Part shown: in pieces, positions 55,998 to 64,000 of the stretch | Position numbering within the stretch: position 1 is the stretch's first letter | Layout of the letters: each line of letters opens with the position of its first letter | Assembly: GCF_022829365.1 (NCBI RefSeq) | Contig: NZ_JAKSYJ010000102.1 | Location: forward strand, 186,001 to 250,000 | Reading direction: 5' to 3' | DNA: 64,000 nt | DNA from: Methylobacterium sp. J-077 | GTDB lineage: Bacteria; Pseudomonadota; Alphaproteobacteria; Rhizobiales; Beijerinckiaceae | Program-made: the position numbers and the translations under genes | Notes under the pieces: model-generated | Told to the model about the DNA's origin: nothing | Seen by the model: only the letters and a program-made list of their open reading frames with translations | Database searches by the model: none

Positions 55998-57077
55998 ATG
56001 CGTGACGTATCTCAAGCGCATAGTGAAGCAATCATTCTGCGCCACGTTTTGGCTGGCCTCGCCCTTGAGACGAAGCTGATGCGCCTGCAGCGGCAGCTCC
56101 AGGCCAAAAATTGGGAGACGCAGCCGCGGGCGCCAGCGGGCCAGCCGAACGGCGGCGAATGGGTGCCGGCTCCCATCAATGCTCAGTGGGCCTCGTTCCA
56201 AGAGGATCGGCCCGGCGGACCGTCGCCCCAGGATCCACCCCCGCTCACGGAGAGCACAACGCTAGAGGATGGGACGCGCGTCCTGTCGATCCGGATCCGT
56301 GCGGGACGAAAGCCCTTCGACGAACAACACACCGTCACGGCGCCGGACGGCGAAAGCCGGGTCTTCGAGACCATCGGGGAAACGCAGACGGTTCGAGACG
56401 GCAAAACGGGCGAGGTCCTGTCGCGGACCACCTTTTCACCAACCGGTCTCGTCGCTGAGCCGATCGTCCAACAAGCCTTCGCCCCCGCGCTACCTCTGAT
56501 CGCCGCCCCCATCATCGCAACCTTCGAGCTTGGGTTGCAGCTCCTGACGTACCTCTCCGCTCGTGAGGATGGGTACGGCACTGTTCTTGGGCTTACAGCA
56601 CAAGAATATAAGTTGGGGGACGATCCGCAGATGAGTATGCCGATGTGGATCGGTCGGCTCAGCCAAGCTCAATTGGATGACGCCTGTCCAAGAGCTGGGG
56701 AAGTGCAGGCCATCGTGGACGAAGTAACTGCGCGTATGACAGCACAAGGTGGGTATGCAAATGCGACCCAGCTCGGCACGAAGATTCATGTTGAGATCGC
56801 GCGCATCATCAACGAAAAACACGATCCAAATTTTGTCGCAGAACTTATTTTAGCTGACCGCGATCAGAACGGAAGTTATATCCTTCTTGGCAGCAAGAGA
56901 GCCGATGTATTTGAAAGACCTCGCATCGATACCGTGTGTATCTACGATCCAAAAACCGGACAGAAGGGATGGACCCCGAAACAGGCCGTTGATTCCATCA
57001 AAGCGGCGAAGCGCGAATTTGTGGACGCCGTGCGCTTTATCATGATACAAGTGAGACCTAAGAAATGGCCCAATTAA
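55998..57077 (+). CDS. Putative effector protein with C-terminal RecB-like PD-(D/E)XK nuclease domain
   Basis: The 359-residue protein has no signal peptide. Residues 41-55 (TQPRAPAGQPNGGEW) carry a motif I associate with phage-like or toxin proteins of Hyphomicrobiales. A hydrophobic stretch lies at about 155-186 (FAPALPLIAAPIIATFELGL). The C-terminal 110 residues look like a RecB-type nuclease: LGTKIHVEIARI with E266, GSKRADVFERPRID with D303, and CIYDPKTGQKG with D317-x-K319 followed by TG. The ATG has GGAG upstream. Its base composition is lower in GC than the neighbours. Its stop lies inside the next gene (13-base overlap), which is the candidate immunity gene. Confidence 0.6.
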   Translation: MRDVSQAHSEAIILRHVLAGLALETKLMRLQRQLQAKNWETQPRAPAGQPNGGEWVPAPINAQWASFQEDRPGGPSPQDPPPLTESTTLEDGTRVLSIRIRAGRKPFDEQHTVTAPDGESRVFETIGETQTVRDGKTGEVLSRTTFSPTGLVAEPIVQQAFAPALPLIAAPIIATFELGLQLLTYLSAREDGYGTVLGLTAQEYKLGDDPQMSMPMWIGRLSQAQLDDACPRAGEVQAIVDEVTARMTAQGGYANATQLGTKIHVEIARIINEKHDPNFVAELILADRDQNGSYILLGSKRADVFERPRIDTVCIYDPKTGQKGWTPKQAVDSIKAAKREFVDAVRFIMIQVRPKKWPN

Positions 57078-57841
57078 CTCCTGCATCAGCCGGCCAGATC
57101 CGAGCGCTGTCCTGTCCGTTAATCGATCGAAATTCAGATGTCGCTCTGACTGGTGGCAAATTTCTTTGCATTCAAAGTGTTGGTCATATAGCTAGACAGA
57201 TTCGGATCTATGATCGGCCCAGCCGAGGGTACTTCACGCTCGAATGGCGACTCACGGAGCTGTACATCCGCGGAGATAAGTTCGGATTCGGAGGTTATGG
57301 TCGATCAATCGGTATGATCGGTCGATCACGTCAGTTCAAACCTGCTGGCAAGGGAGGTGTCTGGGATTGGGACGACCCGACAATCGTTGCCGATTTTTGC
57401 GGTCAGATCGAGGCCGAGGTCCTTCCGCTTCTCCGATCCTTAGATTCAATCGAAAAAATTGTAACTTTTATTTTATCCCAAGAAATGCGAGGCTATAGCT
57501 TCAACAAAGATCATATCTGGATGTGCCTCACAAACGCAGTGCTCGGCGAACTTGCGATTGCCAGAAAACATTGGGATCTGATTACCCCGAGCTTCAGGGA
57601 GCAATACGAGAAGCAAAAAGCGATCGATGGCGAGCCGATATCTGATTACCTCCGGAGCTGGGTTGCGGTAGGGGAGGCCCTGCAGACGGGCGATCACATG
57701 ACTTTGGCGAAGCTACTCTGGGAGAACGAGCGCACCGAAGCACACCGTTTCAAGCTCGGCCGCCACTGGCAGCCCACGGCGTTTCCATTCCAGAAGGCTG
57801 TCATACCCATTACGGCCGCCAGTGGATCGGACCCACAATGA
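57065..57841 (+). CDS. Candidate immunity protein for the upstream nuclease-domain protein
   Basis: The 258-residue protein begins at an ATG lying 13 bases inside the end of the nuclease-domain gene, so the two are translationally coupled. It is soluble and mixed alpha/beta, with GGKFLCIQSVGHIARQIRIY near the start and an acidic tract DWDDPTIVADFCGQIEAEV in the middle. I recognise no family. The gene pairing, overlap and lower GC fit the toxin-immunity layout, in which the second protein binds and blocks the nuclease. This is inference from organisation only. Confidence 0.5.
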   Translation: MAQLTPASAGQIRALSCPLIDRNSDVALTGGKFLCIQSVGHIARQIRIYDRPSRGYFTLEWRLTELYIRGDKFGFGGYGRSIGMIGRSRQFKPAGKGGVWDWDDPTIVADFCGQIEAEVLPLLRSLDSIEKIVTFILSQEMRGYSFNKDHIWMCLTNAVLGELAIARKHWDLITPSFREQYEKQKAIDGEPISDYLRSWVAVGEALQTGDHMTLAKLLWENERTEAHRFKLGRHWQPTAFPFQKAVIPITAASGSDPQ

Positions 57842-58017
57842 TTGGCGCCGTGTGACGGCCCTCATTTCGATTGCGTCGAAGGCGGCCACAATCCGAACAG
57901 GAAAGACACGAGCGCGACCGAGAGATCAGCGGCCGAACAGTAGCGGTAAGCCAAGCGTTCGCCAAAGCCTCCCGGGTCGCCCACACGCCAGCATCGATTC
58001 ACGGAGGAGGGAGGCGT

Positions 58018-58257
58018 ATGGAAAATCATACCATCTTCGACGTGCTGAAAACTTTAGAGAAGGCAAACATTGCCTTCCGGCTTGCGATGGATCGGCCGCA
58101 CACGATCAGGGTCGATGCGACGCTGTATGGGGTGCGACTCGAAATAGAATGCTTTGACGACAATCATGTCGAGGTATCGACATTCCGAGGTATCGAAGAC
58201 ATCGACAGGGAATACGACTATCTTTTAAAGATATTAGCCGACAATCCCATGGATTAG
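58018..58257 (+). CDS. Small orphan protein near the nuclease module
   Basis: The 79-residue protein has a strong ribosome site (GGAGGAGGGAGG) just before the ATG at 58018-58020. It reads MENHTIFDVLKTLEKANIAF, then RVDATLYGVRLEIECFDDNH, ending in a very acidic segment FRGIEDIDREYDYLLKILAD. It is net acidic, as nuclease inhibitors often are. I recognise no family. It could be a second immunity protein or antitoxin for the 55998-57077 gene, from which it is separated by 940 bases including the overlapping gene. Function is unknown. Confidence 0.55.
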   Translation: MENHTIFDVLKTLEKANIAFRLAMDRPHTIRVDATLYGVRLEIECFDDNHVEVSTFRGIEDIDREYDYLLKILADNPMD

Positions 58258-58324
58258 ATTTCAGGACATTGATGCGACCATCTTCGGCCCGACCATGGGG
58301 TACGGAACGCTTGAAGGTCGTGGA

Positions 58325-58993
58325 TCACTCCGGCCAGCGCAAAGCCGCCGCCGCCGCCAGAGTCCCGACCACGGCGGCGATCAGGGTCAGCGCCGCCAGC
58401 ACGGCCAGCGGCACGAGAAACGGCACCGTTCCCCCGCTCGCCGCCTGGGCGGCCGAGACACCGAAGATCAGGCTCGGGATCATCAGCGGCAGCACCAGGA
58501 CCGCGAGAATCAGCCCGCCCCGGCGGATCGAGGCCGTGAGCGCCGCTCCGACCGCGCCGATGAAGCTGAGCGCCGGAGTGCCGGCGAGGAGCGTCAGCGC
58601 GGTGGCGCCCATGGCGGTGCCGTCGAGGGCGACGAGCAGGCCGAACAGCGGCGAGGCGAGCGCCAGGGGCAGGCCGGTGGTCAGCCAATGCGCCGTCACC
58701 TTGGCGAGCACCACGCCTTCGAGCGGGACCGGGGCGGCGCTCATCAGTTCGAGGGAGCCGTCCTCCTCGTCGGCTTGGAACAGGCGGTCCAGGCCGATCA
58801 GGGTCGAGAGCACGGCGGCGAGCCACAGGATCGCCGGTCCGATCCGCGACAGCAGGTTGAGGTCGGGCCCGAGCGCGAACGGCACCAGCGCGACGATCAT
58901 CAGGAAGAACACCAGCGACAGGGCGCCGGAGCCGCCGACCCGGCCGGCGAGCCGCAGGTCGCGGGCGATCAGCGCGAGGATCGCGCGGGTCAC
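58325..58993 (-). CDS. ccmB: Heme exporter permease CcmB
   Basis: CcmB is the membrane subunit of the CcmABC complex that delivers heme for cytochrome c maturation. The 222-residue protein has six hydrophobic segments, including GGSGALSLVFFLMIVALVPF and LGPDLNLLSRIGPAILWLAA, and the family region LDRLFQADEEDGSLELMSAA in the cytoplasmic loop. The GTG start at 58991-58993 overlaps the ccmA stop (GTGA) with GGAGG upstream. ccmC is not in this window. It would supply heme for cytochromes such as that at 25931-26356. Confidence 0.92.
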   Translation of the reverse strand: MTRAILALIARDLRLAGRVGGSGALSLVFFLMIVALVPFALGPDLNLLSRIGPAILWLAAVLSTLIGLDRLFQADEEDGSLELMSAAPVPLEGVVLAKVTAHWLTTGLPLALASPLFGLLVALDGTAMGATALTLLAGTPALSFIGAVGAALTASIRRGGLILAVLVLPLMIPSLIFGVSAAQAASGGTVPFLVPLAVLAALTLIAAVVGTLAAAAALRWPE

Positions 58994-59625
58994 GCCCAAT
59001 CCTCCATGTGCTCGGGCTCCGGCGCGACGGACGACTCGATGCGCAGCTCCGCCGCCCCGTCGAGGCCGAGCGCCTGGTGGGTGGCGGCGATCACGAGGCC
59101 ACCCCCTGCCCTGTGCGCGGCCATCAGGCCGGCGAGCAAGGCCTGCGAGGCGGTGTCGAGGGCCGCGGTCGGCTCGTCGAGGAGCCAGAGCGGGCGCTCG
59201 CAGACCAGCAGCCGCGCCAGGGCCACGCGCCGCCGCTGGCCGGCCGACAGATAGCCCACCGGCAGGTCGTGGGCATGGCCGAGGCCGAGCTGCTCCAGGG
59301 CCTCCCGGGGGGAGAGGCGGGGCGCGCCGAGGAGCTTTTGCGCGAACAGCAGGTTCTCGCCGGCGGTGAGCGCGCTTTTCAGCCCGTCGCGATGGCCGAC
59401 CGCGTGGAGGCATTCCGGCAGGCTCGCCTCCCCGACCTCGGCCACGTCGATGCGCCCGGCATCGGGCCGCAGCCGGCCCGACAGGATCGCGAGCAGGCTC
59501 GATTTCCCGGCGCCGTTCCGCCCGGTCACCGCCAGGGCGTCGCCCGGCCCGACGGCGAAGGCCAGACCGGAAAAAATGCGGCGCCCGGAGCGGCGGCAGG
59601 CGAGATTGTCCACGCTGAGCCGCAC
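58990..59625 (-). CDS. ccmA: Heme exporter ATP-binding protein CcmA
   Basis: CcmA is the ATPase of the cytochrome c maturation transporter. The 211-residue protein has Walker A in ALAVTGRNGAGKSSLLAILSG, signature VGYLSAGQRRRVALARLLV and Walker B in PLWLLDEPTAALDTAS. The start is GTG 59623-59625, which precedes the family start VRLSVDNLACRRSGR; the longer frame upstream is not coding. It is translationally coupled to ccmB. Confidence 0.92.
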   Translation of the reverse strand: MRLSVDNLACRRSGRRIFSGLAFAVGPGDALAVTGRNGAGKSSLLAILSGRLRPDAGRIDVAEVGEASLPECLHAVGHRDGLKSALTAGENLLFAQKLLGAPRLSPREALEQLGLGHAHDLPVGYLSAGQRRRVALARLLVCERPLWLLDEPTAALDTASQALLAGLMAAHRAGGGLVIAATHQALGLDGAAELRIESSVAPEPEHMEDWA

Positions 59626-59735
59626 CCGATACCCCGCCCTCTGCCGCCGACGCGCGGCGCCTCCATGCCCGATTGCGGCCCGCAACGGAACCGTGCCGCT
59701 ACGCTCTGGCTTTTTCTCCGGTACCGGAGGCTCCG

Positions 59736-59918
59736 ATGAACGAGGCGAGAAACCCGACTGAATCCGAAGTCGCCACGACGGCGGACGCCGTGGCCGGCCG
59801 GGCGCTGGTCGAGGCGCGTATGGCGCTCTGCACGCCCGAAGAACAGGCGGCGTTTTGGGAGGCGGTCGGACGCTGCTTCGGCGGCGGCAAGCCGCCCGAC
59901 ATGCGGGCCGCCGACTGA
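59736..59918 (+). CDS. Small hypothetical protein
   Basis: This is a 60-residue protein with a strong ribosome site (CGGAGG) before the ATG at 59736. It begins MNEARNPTESEVATTADAVA and has a helical middle LVEARMALCTPEEQAAFWEA, ending in a short Gly-rich tail. I recognise no family. Its stop abuts the convergent trmJ stop. It diverges from ccmA. The site and codon use support a real gene. Confidence 0.55.
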   Translation: MNEARNPTESEVATTADAVAGRALVEARMALCTPEEQAAFWEAVGRCFGGGKPPDMRAAD

Positions 59919-60692
59919 TCAGGTCCCTTTGCGCGTCAGGGCCCGCAGCGCCCCCCGGAAGGTGCGGACATCCTGCTCGGTCAGGCTCATGCGGTGGAGC
60001 ATATCGCGCATGTTGCGGGCGATGATTTCCCGCTTCTCCGGCGGATAGAAGCCGGCGCCGTCGAGGGCCGTCTCCAGGCTGCCGAACAGCGCCACCAGGG
60101 CCTCGCGACTGGCCGGCGGCGACAGCAGCTCGCCGGAGAACGGCAGCGCCGCCCGCCCGCTGGCCTGGCGCCAGGCATAGCCGACCAGCAGCACCGCCTG
60201 CGCCAGGTTCAGCGACGGGAAGTCCGGCGAGACCGGGAAGGTGATGATTGCGTCGGCCAGCGACACCTCCTCGTTGGTCAGTCCCACCCGCTCGCGGCCG
60301 AACATTACCGCGATGCGCTGCCCCTCCCGGGCGACCACCTCGCCCATGGCCGCCTCGGGGGAAAAAACCCGCTTCATCTGACCGCGCTCGCGCGCCGTGG
60401 TGGCGAGCACGTAGTGGAGGTCGCCGATCGCCTCGGCGACAGTGCCGTGGATCGTCGCCCGGTCGAGCACGTGGGTCGCGCCGGAGGCCGCCTCGCGCAC
60501 GCCCTTCTTGGGCCAGCCGTTCTTGGGGTTGACCAGCCGCAGCTCCGAGAGGCCGAAATTCGCCATGGCCCGGGCGGTCATGCCGATATTCTCGGCGAGC
60601 TGCGGCTCCACCAGGATCACCACCGGGGCGATCCCCGGGGGCACCTCGGTGATCTTCGGCGGCGTCTCGCTCTGCGGGTCTCGGGTCGTCAT
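59919..60692 (-). CDS. trmJ: tRNA (cytidine/uridine-2'-O-)-methyltransferase TrmJ
   Basis: TrmJ methylates the ribose at position 32 of tRNA anticodon loops using SAM. The 257-residue SPOUT/SpoU protein has APVVILVEPQLAENIGMTAR and the knot motifs AVMFGRERVGLTNEEVSLAD and ITFPVSPDFPSLNLAQAVLL, followed by a helical C-terminal domain. The start is ATG 60690-60692. It is divergent from icd. Position 32 specificity rests on overall similarity, so a related SpoU methyltransferase is possible. Confidence 0.87.
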   Translation of the reverse strand: MTTRDPQSETPPKITEVPPGIAPVVILVEPQLAENIGMTARAMANFGLSELRLVNPKNGWPKKGVREAASGATHVLDRATIHGTVAEAIGDLHYVLATTARERGQMKRVFSPEAAMGEVVAREGQRIAVMFGRERVGLTNEEVSLADAIITFPVSPDFPSLNLAQAVLLVGYAWRQASGRAALPFSGELLSPPASREALVALFGSLETALDGAGFYPPEKREIIARNMRDMLHRMSLTEQDVRTFRGALRALTRKGT

Positions 60693-60889
60693 GCCGGCCC
60701 TCTGGCACAGGGGGTGACCGCCCGTCGAGGGCCGGGTGACGATGCCGCCCGGATGACAGCCCGCGCCTTCCGCTGCCGAAAGGGCCGCGCTATGTCGCCG
60801 GAGCGATACGGACCCGGCCGATATCCGGGCGGGCGACCGCACGGCCCTTGCATGCCGTGCGCGGGGACAACGCGAGAAGGCATCGGTCC

Positions 60890-62104
60890 ATGGCGAAGAT
60901 CAAGGTAGCGAACCCCGTCGTCGAGCTCGACGGCGACGAGATGACCCGGATCATCTGGGCCGAGATCAAGAACAAGCTCATCCACCCCTATCTCGACGTC
61001 GACCTGGAATATTACGACCTCGGCGTCGAGCACCGCGATGCGACGGCTGACAAGGTCACGGTCGATGCCGCCGAGGCGATCAAGCGCCACGGCGTCGGCG
61101 TGAAATGCGCCACCATCACCCCCGACGAGCAGCGGGTGAAGGAGTTCAACCTCAAGGAGATGTGGCGCTCGCCCAACGGCACGATCCGCAACATCCTGGG
61201 CGGCGTGATCTTCCGCGAACCCATTATCTGCAAGAACGTCCCGAGGCTCGTGCCCGGCTGGACCCAGCCCTTCGTGATCGGCCGCCATGCCTACGGCGAC
61301 CAGTACCGCGCCACCGACTTCAAGGTGCCCGGCAAGGGGCGCCTGACCATCAAGTTCGAGGGCGACGACGGCACGGTCATCGAGAAGGAGGTGTTCAAGT
61401 TCCCGGACGCCGGCGTCGCGATGTCGATGTACAACCTCGACCAGTCGATCATCGACTTCGCCCGCGCCTCGCTGAACTACGGGCTGGCGCGCAAGTACCC
61501 GGTCTACCTGTCGACCAAGAACACCATCCTCAAGGCCTATGACGGCCGGTTCAAGGACCTGTTCCAGAAGGTCTACGAGGAGGAGTTCGAGGCCAAGTTC
61601 AAGCCGCTCGGCATTACCTACGAGCACCGCCTGATCGACGACATGGTCGCCTCCTGCCTCAAGTGGTCGGGCGGCTACGTCTGGGCCTGCAAGAATTACG
61701 ACGGCGACGTGCAGTCGGACACCGCAGCCCAGGGCTTCGGATCGCTCGGCCTGATGACCTCGGTGCTGATGACCCCGGACGGCCAGACCGTCGAGGCCGA
61801 GGCCGCCCACGGCACCGTCACCCGCCACTACCGCGAGCACCAGAAGGGCCGCGAGACCTCGACCAACTCGATCGCCTCGATCTTCGCCTGGACCCGCGGC
61901 CTGTCGCACCGGGCCAAGCTCGACGGCAACGACGATCTGGCGAAGTTCTCGGCGACGCTGGAAAAGGTCTGCGTCGACACCGTCGAGGCCGGGCACATGA
62001 CCAAGGACCTCGCGCTGCTGGTCGGTCCCGAGCAGAAGTGGCTCTCGACCACCGGTTTCCTCGACAAGGTCGATCAGAACCTCAAGGCGGCGATGGGCGT
62101 CTGA
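60890..62104 (+). CDS. icd: NADP-dependent isocitrate dehydrogenase
   Basis: The 404-residue protein is the eukaryotic-like, NADP-dependent isocitrate dehydrogenase of the TCA cycle. Visible motifs are the start [20 protein letters not shown], the substrate Ser/Asn in [14 protein letters not shown], the isocitrate site [29 protein letters not shown] and [20 protein letters not shown], and [12 protein letters not shown] with the NADP-binding His. I start at ATG 60890; the upstream 14 codons are not family-like. A terminator follows. Confidence 0.97.
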   Translation: MAKIKVANPVVELDGDEMTRIIWAEIKNKLIHPYLDVDLEYYDLGVEHRDATADKVTVDAAEAIKRHGVGVKCATITPDEQRVKEFNLKEMWRSPNGTIRNILGGVIFREPIICKNVPRLVPGWTQPFVIGRHAYGDQYRATDFKVPGKGRLTIKFEGDDGTVIEKEVFKFPDAGVAMSMYNLDQSIIDFARASLNYGLARKYPVYLSTKNTILKAYDGRFKDLFQKVYEEEFEAKFKPLGITYEHRLIDDMVASCLKWSGGYVWACKNYDGDVQSDTAAQGFGSLGLMTSVLMTPDGQTVEAEAAHGTVTRHYREHQKGRETSTNSIASIFAWTRGLSHRAKLDGNDDLAKFSATLEKVCVDTVEAGHMTKDLALLVGPEQKWLSTTGFLDKVDQNLKAAMGV

Positions 62105-62130
62105 GGCGAACCGTTCGGTCGAAACGCGAG

Positions 62131-62156
62131 CGGCGGGCGCCTCGGGGCGCCCGCCG
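62131..62156 (+). terminator. Rho-independent-like terminator of icd
   Basis: The perfect arms CGGCGGGCGCC (62131-62141) and GGCGCCCGCCG (62146-62156) flank a TCGG loop, with the tail TTCTCATTCT. It lies about 27 bases after the icd stop. The tail is not a pure T run. Confidence 0.75.
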
Positions 62157-62224
62157 TTCTCATTCTAAGGTCTTCGAACCGGGCCGGAGCCGGCCAAGCG
62201 AAGTCGAGCTGCGCCCCTTCCGGA

Positions 62225-62392
62225 TCAGGCTTCGGCCTGGCTATCCGGCGCACAACTCTCCGCCAAGGCCCGGCCGACCTCGATCAGCAGCAGGTCGATC
62301 GCCGCCCGCATCAGCGGATCGCCGACCGAATCGATCAGGTCGCGCACCGAGAGGCATTGCGTCGCGAGGGCGTCCAGCGGGGCATCGTTCAT
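62225..62392 (-). CDS. Small protein translated after luxI
   Basis: The 55-residue protein begins MNDAPLDALATQCLSVRDLI and is acidic and helical, ending LIEVGRALAESCAPDSQAEA. The ATG is at 62390-62392; an alternative ATG at 62405-62407 overlaps the luxI stop (ATGA). It is thus coupled to luxI. I recognise no family. A small gene coupled to a signal synthase may modulate synthase or receptor activity, but nothing in the sequence proves it. Confidence 0.5.
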   Translation of the reverse strand: MNDAPLDALATQCLSVRDLIDSVGDPLMRAAIDLLLIEVGRALAESCAPDSQAEA

Positions 62393-62406
62393 GTCGGGGT
62401 TTCTCA

Positions 62407-63030
62407 TCACGCGGCCAGGTAGGCCGGCTCGGACACGAGGACGGACCGGCTGCTGCCGTGGACCGTGCGGAGCCGGGCCAGGGTGCGGTCGTCGAAGGCG
62501 GCGGTGGCGGCCATGATCTCCTCGCCGCCGATCAGGACCGGCAGGCCCAGCGGCTGGGCGCGGAAATGCAGCTGGATGACGTGGATCATGTAGAGGGTCG
62601 GCATCTGCAGCAGCAGGCCGGTGAGCCCGTGGGCCATGCCCCACTCGACGATGCCGGTGAGCAGCGCGATCGAGACCGGGTTGACCACCCGGCCCCGGGC
62701 CCGATGGGAGCGCGCCACCCCCTGGCGGGTCCATTCCCAGAGATGCGGGCCGGCGGGACGTTCGCCTTCGCAGAGCTGCGGATAGACGTCGGAGAGGAGA
62801 TGCGGGCGGGTGGTCGGCAGCAGCCGGCTGTAGCCGATGACCCTGTCGCCCTCCATCGCCAGGAAGTGCACGGCGTGATCCGTGTCGAACTGATCGATCT
62901 CCCGTCCGTCCGGCCGGGCGAGATCGGTCCAGCCCTTTTCATCGACGAAGATGTCGTGCCGCAGGCGCCAAGCCTGCTCCATCGCATCGGCGTAACGATG
63001 CGCGTTGGCGGGGGTGACCACATGGATCAT
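62407..63030 (-). CDS. Acyl-homoserine-lactone synthase, LuxI family
   Basis: The 207-residue protein has the invariant LuxI residues: R24 and F28 in RLRHDIFVDEKGW with W34, D46 and D49 in EIDQFDTDHAVHF, R69 in IGYSRLLPTTRPHLL, and E99 and R102 in HLWEWTRQGV. It makes an N-acyl homoserine lactone from SAM and an acyl carrier or CoA. The acyl chain cannot be predicted. GTGAGG precedes the ATG at 63028-63030, and a candidate lux box lies at 63087-63102. The luxR gene is upstream on the same strand. Confidence 0.95.
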   Translation of the reverse strand: MIHVVTPANAHRYADAMEQAWRLRHDIFVDEKGWTDLARPDGREIDQFDTDHAVHFLAMEGDRVIGYSRLLPTTRPHLLSDVYPQLCEGERPAGPHLWEWTRQGVARSHRARGRVVNPVSIALLTGIVEWGMAHGLTGLLLQMPTLYMIHVIQLHFRAQPLGLPVLIGGEEIMAATAAFDDRTLARLRTVHGSSRSVLVSEPAYLAA

Positions 63031-63086
63031 GAAACAACCTCACGTTTCTATGCCGTGAGTGTCTCGTCTTCGCGGTCGGGTGTGTA

Positions 63087-63102
63087 CTACGTAAAACCGT
63101 AG
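63087..63102. promoter_or_regulatory. Candidate lux box between luxR and luxI
   Basis: CTACG (63087-63091) and CGTAG (63098-63102) are perfect arms around TAAAAC, ending about 57 bases before the luxI ATG. The location is where LuxR-type activators bind in luxI promoters. It is a site prediction only. Confidence 0.45.
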
Positions 63103-63153
63103 GGTCGCAGGTAATGGCGACGCTTTATGCAACCATGGATTTCGACCACGTCC

Positions 63154-63882
63154 CTAGGTTATCAATCCTGCCCGCAGCGCCTGGGCGACGGTGTGCGCCT
63201 TGTTGACGGTGTCGAGCTTCGTGCGCGCCGAGCGCAGATGATAATCGACGCCCGCCGCGGTGATGCCCATCACCACGCCGATCTCCGCGTCGGTCTTGCC
63301 CTCCGCCGCCCATTGCAGGGTCTCGCGCTCCCGGGGCGACAAGCGCACCGGCTCGCCGGGCACCGGCCGGCTGTTCATCAGCAGCAACTGTCCGACGGCA
63401 TAGGTTGCCACCAGATTGACGGCGACGCGGTCGGCCGCCTCGATCTCGATTGCCGGGCCGGAGAAGCTGATGCCGCCGGGCTCGCCGTCGAGGGTGACGA
63501 ACGGGATCGTGAGTCCGGCCCGGATGCCGAACTCGGTGGCCTCGTTCATCACGCGGCCGGCCACCGGCGTGTCGGGCTGCACGGCGCTCCAGTCGAACGG
63601 TACGGCGCTGGTACAGAGCCGACGAACCGTCGGGTCGTGCAGGGCGTAGCCGCGGGTGACGTAACGGCGGGCCCATTCGTCCGGCATGGTGCTGGTCAGA
63701 ACGAACCCCGCGTGGCGCCGGGGCGGCAGGTTCGGCTCCGGCACGATGCCGGCCATCACGTAGGAAATCCCGTAGCCCTTGAAGGCACCGACGAGCAGGC
63801 GCGCGATCTCCTCGGGCGTCGCGGCCCGGTCGAGATCGCGCAAGATGTTGAATGTCCTATCGAAATGCCTCGATAACGGCAT
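63154..63882 (-). CDS. LuxR-family autoinducer-binding regulator
   Basis: The 242-residue protein has an autoinducer-binding domain with the conserved W70, Y74, D83, P84 and W98 (in DEWARRY, LHDPTVRRL and VPFDWSA) and FGIRAGLTIPF. A GerE-type HTH follows (LSPRERETLQWAAEGKTDAE). It should bind the lactone made by the adjacent luxI and control it. I start at ATG 63880-63882; an in-frame ATG 18 codons upstream at 63936 is possible. The order luxR then luxI on one strand is typical. Confidence 0.93.
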   Translation of the reverse strand: MPLSRHFDRTFNILRDLDRAATPEEIARLLVGAFKGYGISYVMAGIVPEPNLPPRRHAGFVLTSTMPDEWARRYVTRGYALHDPTVRRLCTSAVPFDWSAVQPDTPVAGRVMNEATEFGIRAGLTIPFVTLDGEPGGISFSGPAIEIEAADRVAVNLVATYAVGQLLLMNSRPVPGEPVRLSPRERETLQWAAEGKTDAEIGVVMGITAAGVDYHLRSARTKLDTVNKAHTVAQALRAGLIT

Positions 63883-64000
63883 GCTCGCCCCGGGTGTTTG
63901 CACGTAGCGCGACAAATCGCAGACCACCACAACCATAGGATGGCATCTGCGGCGGTTCGGCGATAGGTTGTCGGCACAACCTCTCCCGCGGCCGGGCTCT

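Noticed and set aside
55941..58257. Prophage origin of the nuclease module
   Set aside because: No capsid, tail, integrase or lysis genes around it; only the short PAGQPNGGEW motif recalls phage proteins.

Overview
The window reads as chromosomal DNA of an alphaproteobacterium of the Methylobacterium type (Hyphomicrobiales). The evidence is uniformly GC-rich coding sequence, alphaproteobacterial family signatures (DUF1192, a YbbN/CnoX-type thioredoxin, a perfect TTAA-N7-TTAA CtrA site in front of flagellar genes), a periplasmic PQQ dehydrogenase, a LuxR/LuxI pair and the flagellar order flgF-flgG-flgA-flgH divergent from fliL-fliM-DUF6468-motE. The genus is an inference; no rRNA is present to settle it.

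Layout. 1-7.6 kb: thioredoxin fragment, glutathionyl-hydroquinone reductase, a cytosolic AlgX-like acyltransferase, a spore-photoproduct-lyase-like radical SAM protein, a 2H phosphoesterase, a PAP2 phosphatase, a PilZ protein and a Tat-exported Gfo/Idh/MocA oxidoreductase. 7.6-14.6 kb: two divergent flagellar operons with operator-like palindromes and a CtrA box between them. 14.8-16.2 kb: an A/T-richer acyltransferase patch. 16.2-22 kb: an LRR-protein kinase fusion, DUF1192, phosphopentomutase, a double-ATPase peptide transporter subunit and a CoA transferase. 22-25 kb: an RsbQ-like hydrolase followed by a PAS hybrid histidine kinase. 25.4-28 kb: a tightly overlapping operon for an exported flavin amine oxidase, a cytochrome c and an exported RidA. 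28-41.7 kb: cell-envelope and metabolic singletons (lytic transglycosylase, esterase, GNAT, MDR oxidoreductase, O-antigen ligase, thioesterase, PQQ dehydrogenase), a HigB/HigA-like toxin-antitoxin pair, an ankyrin protein, a decayed IS701-type transposase beside tRNA-Pro, a phosphopantetheinyl transferase and an MFS carrier. 41.7-48.3 kb: ligA, an exonuclease-SWIM fusion, threonine aldolase with an amino-acid binding protein, and a divergent LysR regulator. 48.3-55.7 kb: beta-oxidation genes, an EAL protein, dnaA and rpsT. 56-58.3 kb: a lower-GC module with a RecB-like PD-(D/E)XK nuclease-domain protein, an overlapping candidate immunity gene and a small orphan. 58.3-64 kb: ccmAB, trmJ, icd and a luxI/luxR quorum-sensing locus with a small gene overlapping luxI.

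The most interesting points are three. The 56-58 kb nuclease/immunity-like module looks undescribed. The amine oxidase-cytochrome c-RidA operon suggests a complete periplasmic amine dehydrogenation pathway. The RsbQ-like hydrolase paired with a PAS histidine kinase resembles the Bacillus RsbQ-RsbP logic with a different output. Functions are read from motifs and family resemblance only; no database search was run.
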